The position numbers and the translations under genes are program-made. From PBB1 sp031390425 (GTDB lineage Bacteria > Pseudomonadota > Gammaproteobacteria > Burkholderiales > Burkholderiaceae_C): a stretch of 64,000 nt of DNA. The notes beneath the pieces were generated by a model. That model made no database searches. It was not told where the DNA came from and was given only the letters and a program-made list of their open reading frames with translations. This document shows, piece after piece, positions 18,003 through 26,349 of the stretch; positions within the stretch are counted from its first letter, which is position 1, and the number at the start of each line of letters is the position of its first letter. The stretch lies in contig JANMTL010000297.1 in NCBI GenBank assembly GCA_031390425.1, forward strand, positions 1 through 64,000, written 5' to 3'.

Positions 18003-19394
18003 ATGGCTGAGTTCATCATGAAGAAGGCGCCTGCGGAGGATGCAGGGCGCCGCCCGTCGCGAACCTTGTCGGCATTTCTGCTCGTGCTGACGGCCATCGC
18101 TGCGAGTTACGGTGCCTGGCTGTTGGTTTTTTGGCCTGGAATTCTCGGGGAAGACAGCCTTGCGGTGCTCTACGAAATAGAGTCCAACGGCAGTTTTCAA
18201 TCAGGCAAACCCACGCTCTGGTATTACTTCGTCAAGTTGCTGTACAGCCCGGGTCGGTTGGTGGAAATTCCGATCGCGGTACAGATGTCGATCGCTGCAC
18301 TTGTATTCTCGAGAATATTGACATGGTGCTGGCTGCACGGATTCAAGAAAATATTTCTATTCGGGCTGATATTTATATGCCTCGCTCCGAACATGATCTA
18401 CTTCGTCGGCATGCTTTATTCGGATGGGGTCTTTGCCAGTTGCACCGTAGGTTTGCTTTTCGAGTTCTGGTTCATCGCAAAGCATCGGAGAGCAAGTCTT
18501 GCATCGTTGGCAGTGGTTGCCATCACCTTCCCATTCGCCGTGTTTGCGCGTCCTAACGGCGCTGTTTTTCTGGCTGCACTGCTGGCGCTGCTGTTCGTCG
18601 TCCCCCGGTGGGATCGCGTCAAGCTGCTGGTCGTCGCCATCGTTTGGGTTGTGCTGGTTTTCATCGGCGCTAAAGCGCACCCCACGGCAAAACACGGCGT
18701 TCTATTTCCGCTTGCCCTGTTTGAAACGGTCAACTTCTTGCAGCCCCGCCCTATGAACCTCTGGATGGAGTCACCACGGGTTTCTCAGAAATCAATCGAT
18801 CTACTGACGAAGCAACATCCCTTGCCGAAGATTGTCGAAAACTACGATCCCGACTACTGGGATCCGCTGGTTTACAAGGTGGATGGTGCGAATCTTCTGT
18901 CCATGCAGCGACCTGACCAAAGAAAACTGGTTTTAGAATTCTTTTCTTATAATATTTGGCATAATATTCCGGATTTCCTTGCCAGCCGTGTCAATATTTT
19001 CATGGTAGCGGTACTGGCTGAAGGCGGTATGCCCTCGTTTGAGTACGCATCCCACATTATCAAGAAAACGCGGTCGCAATCCGAATTTCGCTGGTTTAAT
19101 ATGTCGAGGACTGCAGTTTTCCTGGAGAAGATGCACAAGCTCAGCTTCAGCCTGCGGTGGATTCTGTGGAGTCCGTTGCTTGGAATTTTCCTGATGTTCT
19201 CGTTGCTGCTTTCAGGCTGGAAGCGACGAGATTTCCCGACCCTGCTGGTCACCGTTCCCATGGTCGCTCAACTGGGTGGGATATTCCTCTTCTCGATCGC
19301 AGGCGAATACCGCTACCTTCTTCCCTACTTCGTGTTGCCGCTCGTTCTGCTCCCGATCCTTGCCATGCAGCGTCGGCAAACCGAGGCGGTGTAA
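18003..19394 (+). CDS. Polytopic membrane protein, GT-C-like
   Basis: A 463-aa protein with roughly ten to twelve hydrophobic segments. The first loop contains FWPGILGEDSLAVLYEIESN, an acidic motif (GED) placed like the Asp/Glu of GT-C glycosyltransferases. A large loop holds LFETVNFLQPRPMNLWMESP and DYDPDYWDPLV-type acidic residues. I do not recognise a named family with certainty; a GT-C-type transferase using lipid-linked sugar is the best guess from topology and context, between an acyltransferase and a GT2 gene. Start alternatives are TTG 17982 and ATG 18018. Base composition is A+T-rich relative to the surrounding genes, as in the preceding gene. Confidence 0.6.
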   Translation: MAEFIMKKAPAEDAGRRPSRTLSAFLLVLTAIAASYGAWLLVFWPGILGEDSLAVLYEIESNGSFQSGKPTLWYYFVKLLYSPGRLVEIPIAVQMSIAALVFSRILTWCWLHGFKKIFLFGLIFICLAPNMIYFVGMLYSDGVFASCTVGLLFEFWFIAKHRRASLASLAVVAITFPFAVFARPNGAVFLAALLALLFVVPRWDRVKLLVVAIVWVVLVFIGAKAHPTAKHGVLFPLALFETVNFLQPRPMNLWMESPRVSQKSIDLLTKQHPLPKIVENYDPDYWDPLVYKVDGANLLSMQRPDQRKLVLEFFSYNIWHNIPDFLASRVNIFMVAVLAEGGMPSFEYASHIIKKTRSQSEFRWFNMSRTAVFLEKMHKLSFSLRWILWSPLLGIFLMFSLLLSGWKRRDFPTLLVTVPMVAQLGGIFLFSIAGEYRYLLPYFVLPLVLLPILAMQRRQTEAV

Positions 19395-19395
19395 G

Positions 19396-20340
19396 GTGAG
19401 CCGCCCGAGCCCGACATCCATCGCCGTCATCCTGCCGTGTTTCAACGAGGCATTGGCCATCGGGCAGGTGCTGGACGAGTTCAAGCGCGCCTTGCCTGAA
19501 GCCGCACTGCACGTCTTCGACAACCGGTCCACCGATGACACCGCCGCCGTGGCGCGGGCGGCAGGCGCTGCCGTCACCCCTGTGCAGTTGCGCGGCAAAG
19601 GCAACGTGGTTCGTCGCATGTTTGCCGATGTGGAAGCCGACGTGTACGTGATGGTCGATGGCGACGCGACCTACGACGTCTCCAACATCCGCCAGCACAT
19701 CGACCTGCTGCTGCATGATCGGCTCGATATGGTCGTCGGCTACCGTGAGGACGACGGCCTCAACCCCCAGACCTACCGCCTCGGTCACCGCTGGGGCAAC
19801 CAGTTGCTTACGCGGTCGGTGAGCCAGATCTTCGGCGGACAGTTCACCGACATGCTGTCGGGCTATCGGCTGTTCTCTCGGCGTTACGCCAAATCGTTTC
19901 CAGCCGCCACCCAGGGCTTCGAAACCGAAACCGAACTGAGCGTTCACGCCTTGGAACTTCGCATGCCGTATGCCGAGGTGGCCATCTCGTATCGCTCGCG
20001 GCCGGAAGGCTCGGTCAGCAAGCTGTCTACCTTCCGCGACGGTCGTCACATTTTAATGACGATCCTGAAGCTGTTCATCAGCGAGCGGCCGCTGGCTTTC
20101 TTCTCGGTCGTGGCGGCCCTGTTGGCGCTGCTGTCGATCGTCCTCATCGTCCCTTTGGCGGCGACCTACGTCGACACTGGGCTGGTGCCTCGACTGCCGA
20201 CGGCAGTGCTCGCCACCGGCTTGATGCTGTGCGCGATGCTGGCGCTGGTCTGCGGCGCGGTGCTGCGCACTGTGACGATGGGCCGGCGCGAGGTCAAGCG
20301 CTTCGCCTACCTCGCGATTCCCGCCCCCTCGCGGAGCTGA
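19396..20340 (+). CDS. Glycosyltransferase family 2 with C-terminal membrane helices
   Basis: A 314-aa GT2 enzyme of the dolichyl-phosphate-mannose-synthase/GtrB-like kind. The nucleotide-sugar site shows PCFNEALAIGQVL, DNRSTDDTAAVA and the metal motif VDGDATYD. LSGYRLFSRRYAKSFP and GFETETELSVHALEL are typical acceptor-side stretches. Two hydrophobic segments near the C-terminus (about residues 240-295) anchor it. The start is GTG 19396, directly after the upstream stop and about nine bases after GAGG; longer frames upstream are overlap with the previous gene. It probably makes a polyprenyl-phosphate-linked sugar, which would suit the GT-C-like protein encoded just before. Confidence 0.87.
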   Translation: MSRPSPTSIAVILPCFNEALAIGQVLDEFKRALPEAALHVFDNRSTDDTAAVARAAGAAVTPVQLRGKGNVVRRMFADVEADVYVMVDGDATYDVSNIRQHIDLLLHDRLDMVVGYREDDGLNPQTYRLGHRWGNQLLTRSVSQIFGGQFTDMLSGYRLFSRRYAKSFPAATQGFETETELSVHALELRMPYAEVAISYRSRPEGSVSKLSTFRDGRHILMTILKLFISERPLAFFSVVAALLALLSIVLIVPLAATYVDTGLVPRLPTAVLATGLMLCAMLALVCGAVLRTVTMGRREVKRFAYLAIPAPSRS

Positions 20341-20370
20341 AGTGCCGGGGGTCTCCGTCAACGGACTGAG

Positions 20371-20392
20371 CGGATAATTTCCTATCCGTTTT
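20371..20392 (+). terminator. Weak candidate terminator
   Basis: CGGATA (20371-20376) pairs with TATCCG (20383-20388) across a six-base loop and is followed by TTTT. It lies between the GT2 gene and gspE, where transcription from the glycan genes could be reduced. The stem is short, so this is tentative. Confidence 0.35.
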
Positions 20393-20491
20393 CGCCGGTG
20401 GAATCAATCGCCGCGCCGGACTGCCACAGGCGATTCGTCGACCGCCTCATCGACTGCGGGCTTCGTCCTGTGTTTTTGAAGAAGGACCTCC

Positions 20492-22210
20492 TTGACTCTG
20501 AATTCATCCATGCTGTCAGCCGTTGACGCCCCCGCGTCCGATCTGGGTGCATACCTGGTCAGCGAGGGGAAACTCAAGTCCCGCGATCTGGAGCGTGCGC
20601 TGTCGGCGCAGACCGAGATGGGCGGCACGATCGAGCGCGTGCTGGTCGGCCTCGGGCTGGTGTCCGAGATCGATGTCGCGACGGCGACCTCGCAATTGCT
20701 GAACATCCCGTTCGCCCCGGCTGCCGAGTTCCCCGCCGTGCCGCCCGAGGTCGAGGGCTTGCTGCCGGACTTCCTGGTGGCCAACAGCGTCTACCCGCTG
20801 CGCCGCGAGTCCGATCGGCTCGATGTGGCCATGGCGGACCCTGGCGATGCGTATGTGCTGAAGGCGCTGCGGCTGGCCACCGGCCTCGCGATCCGTGCAC
20901 ATGTCGGGCTGCCCAGCGAGATCGACAAAGCGCTGTCGCAGTTGGTCGAAGACAGCAACGCCACCGCGTCGCGCGACGAGTTCGACGACCTGAAGAACTC
21001 CGGCGATTTCGTCGAGCATTTGAAGGACCTGGCCAGCGAGGCGCCGGTGATCCGGCTGGTCAACGCGATCATCGGGCGCGTCACCGACCTGCGCGCGTCG
21101 GACATCCACCTCGAACCGTTCGAAGACGGTCTGCATGTGCGCTACCGGGTCGACGGCGTGATCCATGCGGGCGAGACGATCGGCCTCAAGCACAGCGCAG
21201 CGGTCGGCTCGCGCATCAAGCTGCTGGCGCACCTCGACATCGCCGAGCGGCGGCTGCCGCAAGACGGCCGCATCCAGACGCGGGTCAAGGGCCACGAGCT
21301 CGACCTGCGCTTGTCCACCGTACCCACCGTTCACGGCGAGAGCCTGGTGATGCGCGTGCTCGACCGCGCCAGCATCCGCTTCAGCCTCGAAGACATGGGC
21401 TTCGAGCGTGACAACCTGGCACGCTTCAACGCGCTGCTGGCGCGCCCGCACGGCATCTTGCTGGTCACAGGGCCCACCGGCTCGGGCAAGACGACGACGC
21501 TGTATGCAGCGCTGTCGAAGCTCGACTCGGCGACGCAGAAGATCATCACCGTCGAAGACCCGGTCGAGTACCAACTGCCGTCGATCAACCAGATCCAGGT
21601 GCATCCGCAGATCGGCCTGACCTTCGCCGGTGCGCTGCGCAGCATCCTGCGCCAGGACCCGGACATCATCATGATCGGCGAGATGCGCGACGGAGAAACC
21701 GCGCAGATCGCGGTGCAATCGGCACTCACCGGTCATCTGGTGCTGTCGACGCTGCACACCAACACCGCCGCCGGTGCGGTGGCGCGGATGCAGGACATGG
21801 GCGTCGAGAGCTACCTGATCACCTCGGCCGTCAACGGCGTGCTGGCGCAGCGACTGCTGCGCACGCTGTGCACGCTGTGCAAAGTGCCCTACGAGCCGTC
21901 GGCCGAGCTGATCGAAAGCTCGGGGCTGGCGCGCTTTTCGGCGCCGTCGAAGCGGCTGTACCGGGCCGTCGGCTGCGAGCAGTGCCGGGGCTCGGGCTAT
22001 CAGGGCCGCACCGGCATTCACGAGTTGCTGGTGCTGGAAGAGCCGATCCGCAAGGCCATCATCGAAGGCGTCGATGCCAGCGTGCTCAACACCATCGCGA
22101 TCCGCGGCGGCATGCACACGTTGTACGAAGACGGCCTGCTGAAGGTCGCGGCCGGCGTCACCAGCCTCGACGAGTTGTTGCGCGTCACCCAGGACCAGTC
22201 GGATGACTGA
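20492..22210 (+). CDS. gspE: Type II secretion ATPase GspE
   Basis: Cytosolic hexameric ATPase that powers the type II secretion pseudopilus. The 572-aa protein has an N-terminal T2SSE domain, Walker A GPTGSGKTTTLY near residue 327 and the Asp/Walker B boxes (IITVEDPVEYQLP, QDPDIIMIGEMRD). The GspE-specific tetra-cysteine zinc site is CTLCK plus CEQCRGSG near residues 460-498, followed by GRTGIHELL. The TTG at 20492 is five bases after GAAGGA, while the ATG at 20510 has no ribosome site, so the TTG start is preferred. It is the first gene of the gsp operon and overlaps gspF by eight bases. Confidence 0.95.
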   Translation: MTLNSSMLSAVDAPASDLGAYLVSEGKLKSRDLERALSAQTEMGGTIERVLVGLGLVSEIDVATATSQLLNIPFAPAAEFPAVPPEVEGLLPDFLVANSVYPLRRESDRLDVAMADPGDAYVLKALRLATGLAIRAHVGLPSEIDKALSQLVEDSNATASRDEFDDLKNSGDFVEHLKDLASEAPVIRLVNAIIGRVTDLRASDIHLEPFEDGLHVRYRVDGVIHAGETIGLKHSAAVGSRIKLLAHLDIAERRLPQDGRIQTRVKGHELDLRLSTVPTVHGESLVMRVLDRASIRFSLEDMGFERDNLARFNALLARPHGILLVTGPTGSGKTTTLYAALSKLDSATQKIITVEDPVEYQLPSINQIQVHPQIGLTFAGALRSILRQDPDIIMIGEMRDGETAQIAVQSALTGHLVLSTLHTNTAAGAVARMQDMGVESYLITSAVNGVLAQRLLRTLCTLCKVPYEPSAELIESSGLARFSAPSKRLYRAVGCEQCRGSGYQGRTGIHELLVLEEPIRKAIIEGVDASVLNTIAIRGGMHTLYEDGLLKVAAGVTSLDELLRVTQDQSDD

Positions 22211-23444
22211 TTTTTCATGGCGCGCAGCCGATGCGGGCGGCAAGCTGGTCGAGGGTCACATCGACGCCAGCAGTCCCGCCCAGGCGATGCAGTTGCTGCG
22301 CCAGCGCGGGTTGCTGCCGCTGCGCATAGATGCTTCGTCAAGGGCTGGCGCGGCGGCCGACGCCAGCTTGCCGGGCCTGGCGCGCGGCAAGGGATCGACC
22401 GGCAAAGGCCCGGTCAACAGCGCCGATGTGCTGGCGATCACCTCCGAGCTGTCGGTGATGCTGCGCGCCGGTCTGGCACTCGACAACGCGCTGCGCGTGC
22501 TGGTCGAGATGGGGCACCGGCCGACAGTCGCCGAGATGCTGCAAGGCATCCTCGAAGACGTGAAAGGCGGCAAGCCCTTGAGCCGCGCGCTCGAAAATCG
22601 ACGCCGAGTGTTCGGCGATTTCTACATCAGCATGATCCGCTCGGGTGAACTCAGCGGCCAGATATCGACCGTGATGGAGCGCCTGGTCGAGCACATGGAG
22701 CGCCTGCGCGCACTGCGCGAAAACGTCATTTCGGCGTCGATCTACCCGGCCATCCTGCTCGGCGTCGCGGTGCTGTCGATGATCGGCATGCTGGGCTTTG
22801 TGGTGCCGCAGTTCGAGAAGCTGTTCGTCGACATGGGCGATGCGCTGCCACTGCCGACGCAGCTGGTCATGGGCCTGGGGCGCGGGTTTTCCGAGTACGG
22901 TGTGATCGGCGCGCTGCTGCTGTTCGCGGTGATTTTTGTGACCGCACGCTGGCTGCGCTCGCCCCCCGGGCGGCTGTGGTGGCAATCGTCCGTGCTGCGG
23001 TTGCCGATCGTCGGGCCGCTGCTCGTCAAGTACGAACTGACGCTGTTTTCCCGCTCGCTCGGAACCTTGCTCGGCAACGGCGTTCCGATGGTGGCGGCGC
23101 TCAACATCGCGACCGAGACCGTCAGCAACATCGTGCTCAGGAACGCACTCTCGCGCGTCACACCGCTGGTCAAGGGCGGCACCCGGGTGGTGGATGCGAT
23201 GTCGGCCACCCAGGTGTTCGAGCCGTTGGCCATCAACCTGATGCGCGTCGGCGAGGAAACCGGCCGCATGGGCACGATGATGCTGGAGTTGGCCAACATC
23301 ATGAATCGCGATGTCGAGACCGGCATCAAGCGCGGCCTCACGCTGATCGAGCCCGCGCTGATCGTGGTGCTGGGCCTGTTGATCGGCGCCATCATCGTGT
23401 CGATCCTGCTCGGCATCCTGTCCATCAACGACCTCGCGGTCTGA
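22203..23444 (+). CDS. gspF: Type II secretion inner-membrane platform protein GspF
   Basis: Polytopic assembly-platform protein, 413 aa, the usual GspF length. Two repeated T2SSF domains are visible, the first around ITSELSVMLRAGLALDNALR and the second around YELTLFSRSLGTLLGNGVPM. Three membrane segments are present (SIYPAILLGVAVLSMIGMLG, VIGALLLFAVIFV, ALIVVLGLLIGAIIVSILLG). It contacts GspE and GspL and is thought to take part in pseudopilin extraction. It is translationally coupled to gspE by an eight-base overlap. Confidence 0.95.
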   Translation: MTDFSWRAADAGGKLVEGHIDASSPAQAMQLLRQRGLLPLRIDASSRAGAAADASLPGLARGKGSTGKGPVNSADVLAITSELSVMLRAGLALDNALRVLVEMGHRPTVAEMLQGILEDVKGGKPLSRALENRRRVFGDFYISMIRSGELSGQISTVMERLVEHMERLRALRENVISASIYPAILLGVAVLSMIGMLGFVVPQFEKLFVDMGDALPLPTQLVMGLGRGFSEYGVIGALLLFAVIFVTARWLRSPPGRLWWQSSVLRLPIVGPLLVKYELTLFSRSLGTLLGNGVPMVAALNIATETVSNIVLRNALSRVTPLVKGGTRVVDAMSATQVFEPLAINLMRVGEETGRMGTMMLELANIMNRDVETGIKRGLTLIEPALIVVLGLLIGAIIVSILLGILSINDLAV

Positions 23445-23480
23445 TGCCTCGACTTGCTGAATTTCACCAAGGATTTCTCC

Positions 23481-23921
23481 ATGCTTTCCCCGACACGACG
23501 CATCCGCGAAACGCCCAGCCACCGGGGCTTCACCTTGATCGAACTGCTGGTGGTGCTGGCGATCCTGACCTTGCTGATCGGCCTCGTCGGCCCGCGCGTG
23601 CTAGGCCAGTTGGGCGGCGCGAAATCGAAGACAGCTGCGGTGCAGATTGCCGACCTGGAAAAGACGCTCGAGCTCTACAAGCTCGACGTCGGCCGCTTCC
23701 CGACCACCGAAGAAGGTCTCGATGCGCTCGTCAAGCGCCCCGCCACCGCCAACGGCTGGGCCGGCCCGTACCTGAAGGGCGGCGCGGTCCCGTCTGACCC
23801 GTGGAGCAAGCCGTACAAATACACCGCCACTGGCGACAGCCAGATCGAGATCGTGTCGTTCGGCTCCGACGGCGCCGCCGGTGGTGAAGGCGAAAGCGCC
23901 GACGTGCGCAACACGAAGTAA
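23481..23921 (+). CDS. gspG: Major pseudopilin GspG
   Basis: Major subunit of the type II pseudopilus, 146 aa. The prepilin leader is 16 residues ending HRG, with cleavage before FTLIELLVVLAILTLLIGLV, including Glu5 of the mature protein. The C-terminal GspG signature YLKGGAVPSDPWSKPYKY and the acidic loop that binds calcium in the family are present. ATG 23481 has AAGGA about seven bases upstream; an earlier TTG would only lengthen the leader. The prepilin peptidase (GspO/PilD) needed to process it is not in this window. Confidence 0.95.
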   Translation: MLSPTRRIRETPSHRGFTLIELLVVLAILTLLIGLVGPRVLGQLGGAKSKTAAVQIADLEKTLELYKLDVGRFPTTEEGLDALVKRPATANGWAGPYLKGGAVPSDPWSKPYKYTATGDSQIEIVSFGSDGAAGGEGESADVRNTK

Positions 23922-23949
23922 GCGCTGCAAGCGATTGCCAGAGTCCGTT

Positions 23950-24399
23950 GTGCGCCAGGAACGCGGCTTCACGCTGATCGAGTTGCTGGTGGTGTTCGCC
24001 ATCGCGGCGCTGCTGATCGCGCTGGTACCCAGCGCGTACGGCAAGCTGCGTGAATCGGTGCAGTACCGCGACGCGCTGCGCACCGTGATGAGCGACTTGC
24101 GTCAGGCCCGGTTCCGAGCCACCTCGCAAGGCACCGACGTGAGCTTCAACGTCGATCTGGCCACCGGCCGCTACGGCCTCGATGGTGCGCCGCCGCGAAC
24201 CCTGCCGCCACCGCTGAAGTTTCGCGTGGTCGTTGCCGATGTCGAACTCGCGCCGAGTGAGCTGGCATCGATTCGATTCCTTGCCGCGGGCGGCGCGACC
24301 GGTGGCAGCGTCGATGTGGTCCGGCCCGCTGGCAACGGCGCGCGCGTCCGCGTCGATTGGCTCTCGGGCAGCGTTGCGCTGCTCGGCTTGCCGCCATGA
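23950..24399 (+). CDS. gspH: Minor pseudopilin GspH
   Basis: Minor pseudopilin of about 149 aa. The leader is short (VRQERG), cleaved before FTLIELLVVFAIAALLIALV with Glu5 present. A GspH-type beta-rich globular domain follows (DLRQARFRATSQGTDVSFN). The start is uncertain: GTG 23950 gives a compact leader, TTG 23935 is possible, and a GTG inside gspG would give an overlong leader. It ends in an ATGA overlap with gspI. Confidence 0.88.
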   Translation: MRQERGFTLIELLVVFAIAALLIALVPSAYGKLRESVQYRDALRTVMSDLRQARFRATSQGTDVSFNVDLATGRYGLDGAPPRTLPPPLKFRVVVADVELAPSELASIRFLAAGGATGGSVDVVRPAGNGARVRVDWLSGSVALLGLPP

Positions 24400-24797
24400 A
24401 CGGCCGCATGCAGCGCGGTTTCTCTTTGCTCGAACTGCTGGTAGCGTTTTCGATTCTGGCGCTGTCGCTCGGCGTGCTTTACCAGGCCAGCGGCGGCAAT
24501 GTGCGCGACCTGCAGCAGAGCGAGCAGCACCAGCGCGCCGCCGTGTTGGCCGAATCGCTGCTCAGCCTGCGAGACACCGTGCCGTCGGTGGGCTGGGAAC
24601 AATCCGGCCAGTCCGCTAGCTATGGATGGCGCATCCGCAGCAGCCCGTACCCGACTCAGGTCTCCAGTCTCAGTGCGCCGAAATTGCACGAGGTGCAGAT
24701 CACGATCGACTGGAACAGCGGATCAACGCCTCACCAGTTCGAAGTGGTGACCTTGCTGCCCGAGCGACAACCGATCGAGCCGAACGGGCCGCCATGA
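24396..24797 (+). CDS. gspI: Minor pseudopilin GspI
   Basis: Minor pseudopilin, 133 aa. The leader MNGRMQRG is cleaved before FSLLELLVAFSILALSLGVL with Glu5 present; the family then shows LAESLLSLRD and a small C-terminal domain with HEVQITIDW. ATG 24396 overlaps the gspH stop (ATGA), and the second Met at 24408 is an alternative. With GspJ and GspK it is expected to form the tip complex of the pseudopilus. Confidence 0.9.
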   Translation: MNGRMQRGFSLLELLVAFSILALSLGVLYQASGGNVRDLQQSEQHQRAAVLAESLLSLRDTVPSVGWEQSGQSASYGWRIRSSPYPTQVSSLSAPKLHEVQITIDWNSGSTPHQFEVVTLLPERQPIEPNGPP

Positions 24798-25474
24798 TGG
24801 GGCGCGTGAGACTCGCGTCAAGCAGATCGTGCGCCCGCGGATTCACGCTGGTGGAAATCCTGGTCGTGATTTCGCTGCTGTCGGTGGTGATGCTCGCATT
24901 GGGTACGGCGTTTCGAACCTTCGCACAGACCGAAGTCCGTCTGGATCGCCGCCTGGAGCTGACGGACGAGTTTCGGATTGCCACAGGTTTCATCAGAACC
25001 ACCCTCAGCCGAATATCCATCCGCAAACCTGAGCCGGCTTCCGCGGCGGCCGACCGCAAAGTACTGTTTAGCGCGGACGCCCGGTCGATCGCCTGGGTTG
25101 GGGTGATGCCCGCACGGTATGGCGCCGGGGGTTTGTATTATTTCAGGCTCGCTGTTGAAAATATCGACAATGACAATACGCTGGTGATCCGATTCAAGCC
25201 CTGTAATGATTCGGCGGCATTCCCGAACTGGGCCGAGGTGGAATTCAGAACCTTGATTTCGAAAATCACTTCTTTCGAAGTTCGATATCAGGACAGCCGC
25301 CTGTCGTCGGGCTTGTGGTCAGCGAACTGGAGTCGAACCGACCGTCCTCCAGACCGTTTGCAGATTCTCGTCCAGACCCGCGGAGTCGAATGGCCCGAGA
25401 TCGTGATACCCACCCGCGTGCTTCCCGGGGCCGGTGATCGATCGAGTGCGTTTGTAATCGGAGGAGGACGATGA
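24794..25474 (+). CDS. gspJ: Minor pseudopilin GspJ
   Basis: Minor pseudopilin, 226 aa, usual for GspJ. The 16-residue leader ends CARG before FTLVEILVVISLLSVVMLAL. The globular part contains FRTFAQTEVRLDRRLELTDE and LISKITSFEVRYQDS, matching the family pattern. It overlaps gspI (ATGA at 24794) and gspK (ATGA at 25471), so translation is probably coupled throughout. From here to gspL the sequence is somewhat less GC-rich than in gspE-F. Confidence 0.9.
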   Translation: MMGRVRLASSRSCARGFTLVEILVVISLLSVVMLALGTAFRTFAQTEVRLDRRLELTDEFRIATGFIRTTLSRISIRKPEPASAAADRKVLFSADARSIAWVGVMPARYGAGGLYYFRLAVENIDNDNTLVIRFKPCNDSAAFPNWAEVEFRTLISKITSFEVRYQDSRLSSGLWSANWSRTDRPPDRLQILVQTRGVEWPEIVIPTRVLPGAGDRSSAFVIGGGR

Positions 25475-26337
25475 GCCGGCTTCCTACAAACACCCCGCTT
25501 CACCGAGGCTTCGCTCTGGTGGCGGTGCTCTGGATGGTCGCTGCCTTGAGCATCATGGTCGTCGGCATGTTCTACGGGGTGCGTGGAGAAACGCGCCGGG
25601 TGTCCCTGTCGCGGCAAAGCGTCGTTCTGGGGGCTCTCGGAACGGCGGCCATTCACGTGGTTCTGCAAGAAATGCTGGCTTCGCCGGAACCGATCACGCG
25701 CCTTTCCTACAAAGAGGTTGCTTATCAAGGCCGACTGATCCGGGTTGAAATACTCCCTCTCAACGGGTTGATCGATATCAACAATGCGTCCGAAGCATTG
25801 CTCATGAAACTGATTTCTGTTCAAGGTGGCGTCGACTCCGATCAGGCGTTGAAGCTGGCTCGAAAGACCATTGAAATACGCTCTACCAAAGATCCGTCAG
25901 GACAAGTACGAGGATTTGAATCGGTCGAAGACTGGCTCAAGGTTCCGGGTATCGACTACACGCTGTACGCTAGAATGAATGGGTTGGTCAGCGTTGATTT
26001 GTTGGGTGTCGGGTCGGGTCGCGTCAACGCCCTCGCCGCACCCCGAGAGGTGTTGACCCTGTTGACTGGCGGCCAGGCGGAACAAGCCTTCCGAATCGCT
26101 TCTGATCGAGACGCCGGCCGCATCGGCATCGACACCACCATGCTGAATGCCAACGACGTCGAGACGGCCTCCACCAACCGGTATCGCATCTCCGCCCGGG
26201 TGCCCGCATCGACCGACACGCAACTCTGGACGACTCAAACCGTCGACATCGCCCCGATCAAGCGCGACGGCCTGCCCTGGCGCGTCTTCAACGTTGAGCG
26301 CCATTTCGAACCCGCACGCCTCGATCGCCTGAACTGA
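25471..26337 (+). CDS. gspK: Pseudopilin tip protein GspK
   Basis: Largest minor pseudopilin, 288 aa. The leader ends LHRG before FALVAVLWMVAALSIMVVGM; the mature protein lacks the conserved Glu5, as GspK proteins do. The alpha domain has NGLIDINNASEALLMKLI and VEDWLKVPGIDYTLYAR, helix-hairpin-helix-like stretches typical of the family, and a C-terminal beta part with TNRYRISARVPAST. It starts in an ATGA overlap with gspJ and is followed 12 bp later by gspL. Confidence 0.92.
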   Translation: MSRLPTNTPLHRGFALVAVLWMVAALSIMVVGMFYGVRGETRRVSLSRQSVVLGALGTAAIHVVLQEMLASPEPITRLSYKEVAYQGRLIRVEILPLNGLIDINNASEALLMKLISVQGGVDSDQALKLARKTIEIRSTKDPSGQVRGFESVEDWLKVPGIDYTLYARMNGLVSVDLLGVGSGRVNALAAPREVLTLLTGGQAEQAFRIASDRDAGRIGIDTTMLNANDVETASTNRYRISARVPASTDTQLWTTQTVDIAPIKRDGLPWRVFNVERHFEPARLDRLN

Positions 26338-26349
26338 CCCCACACCACC

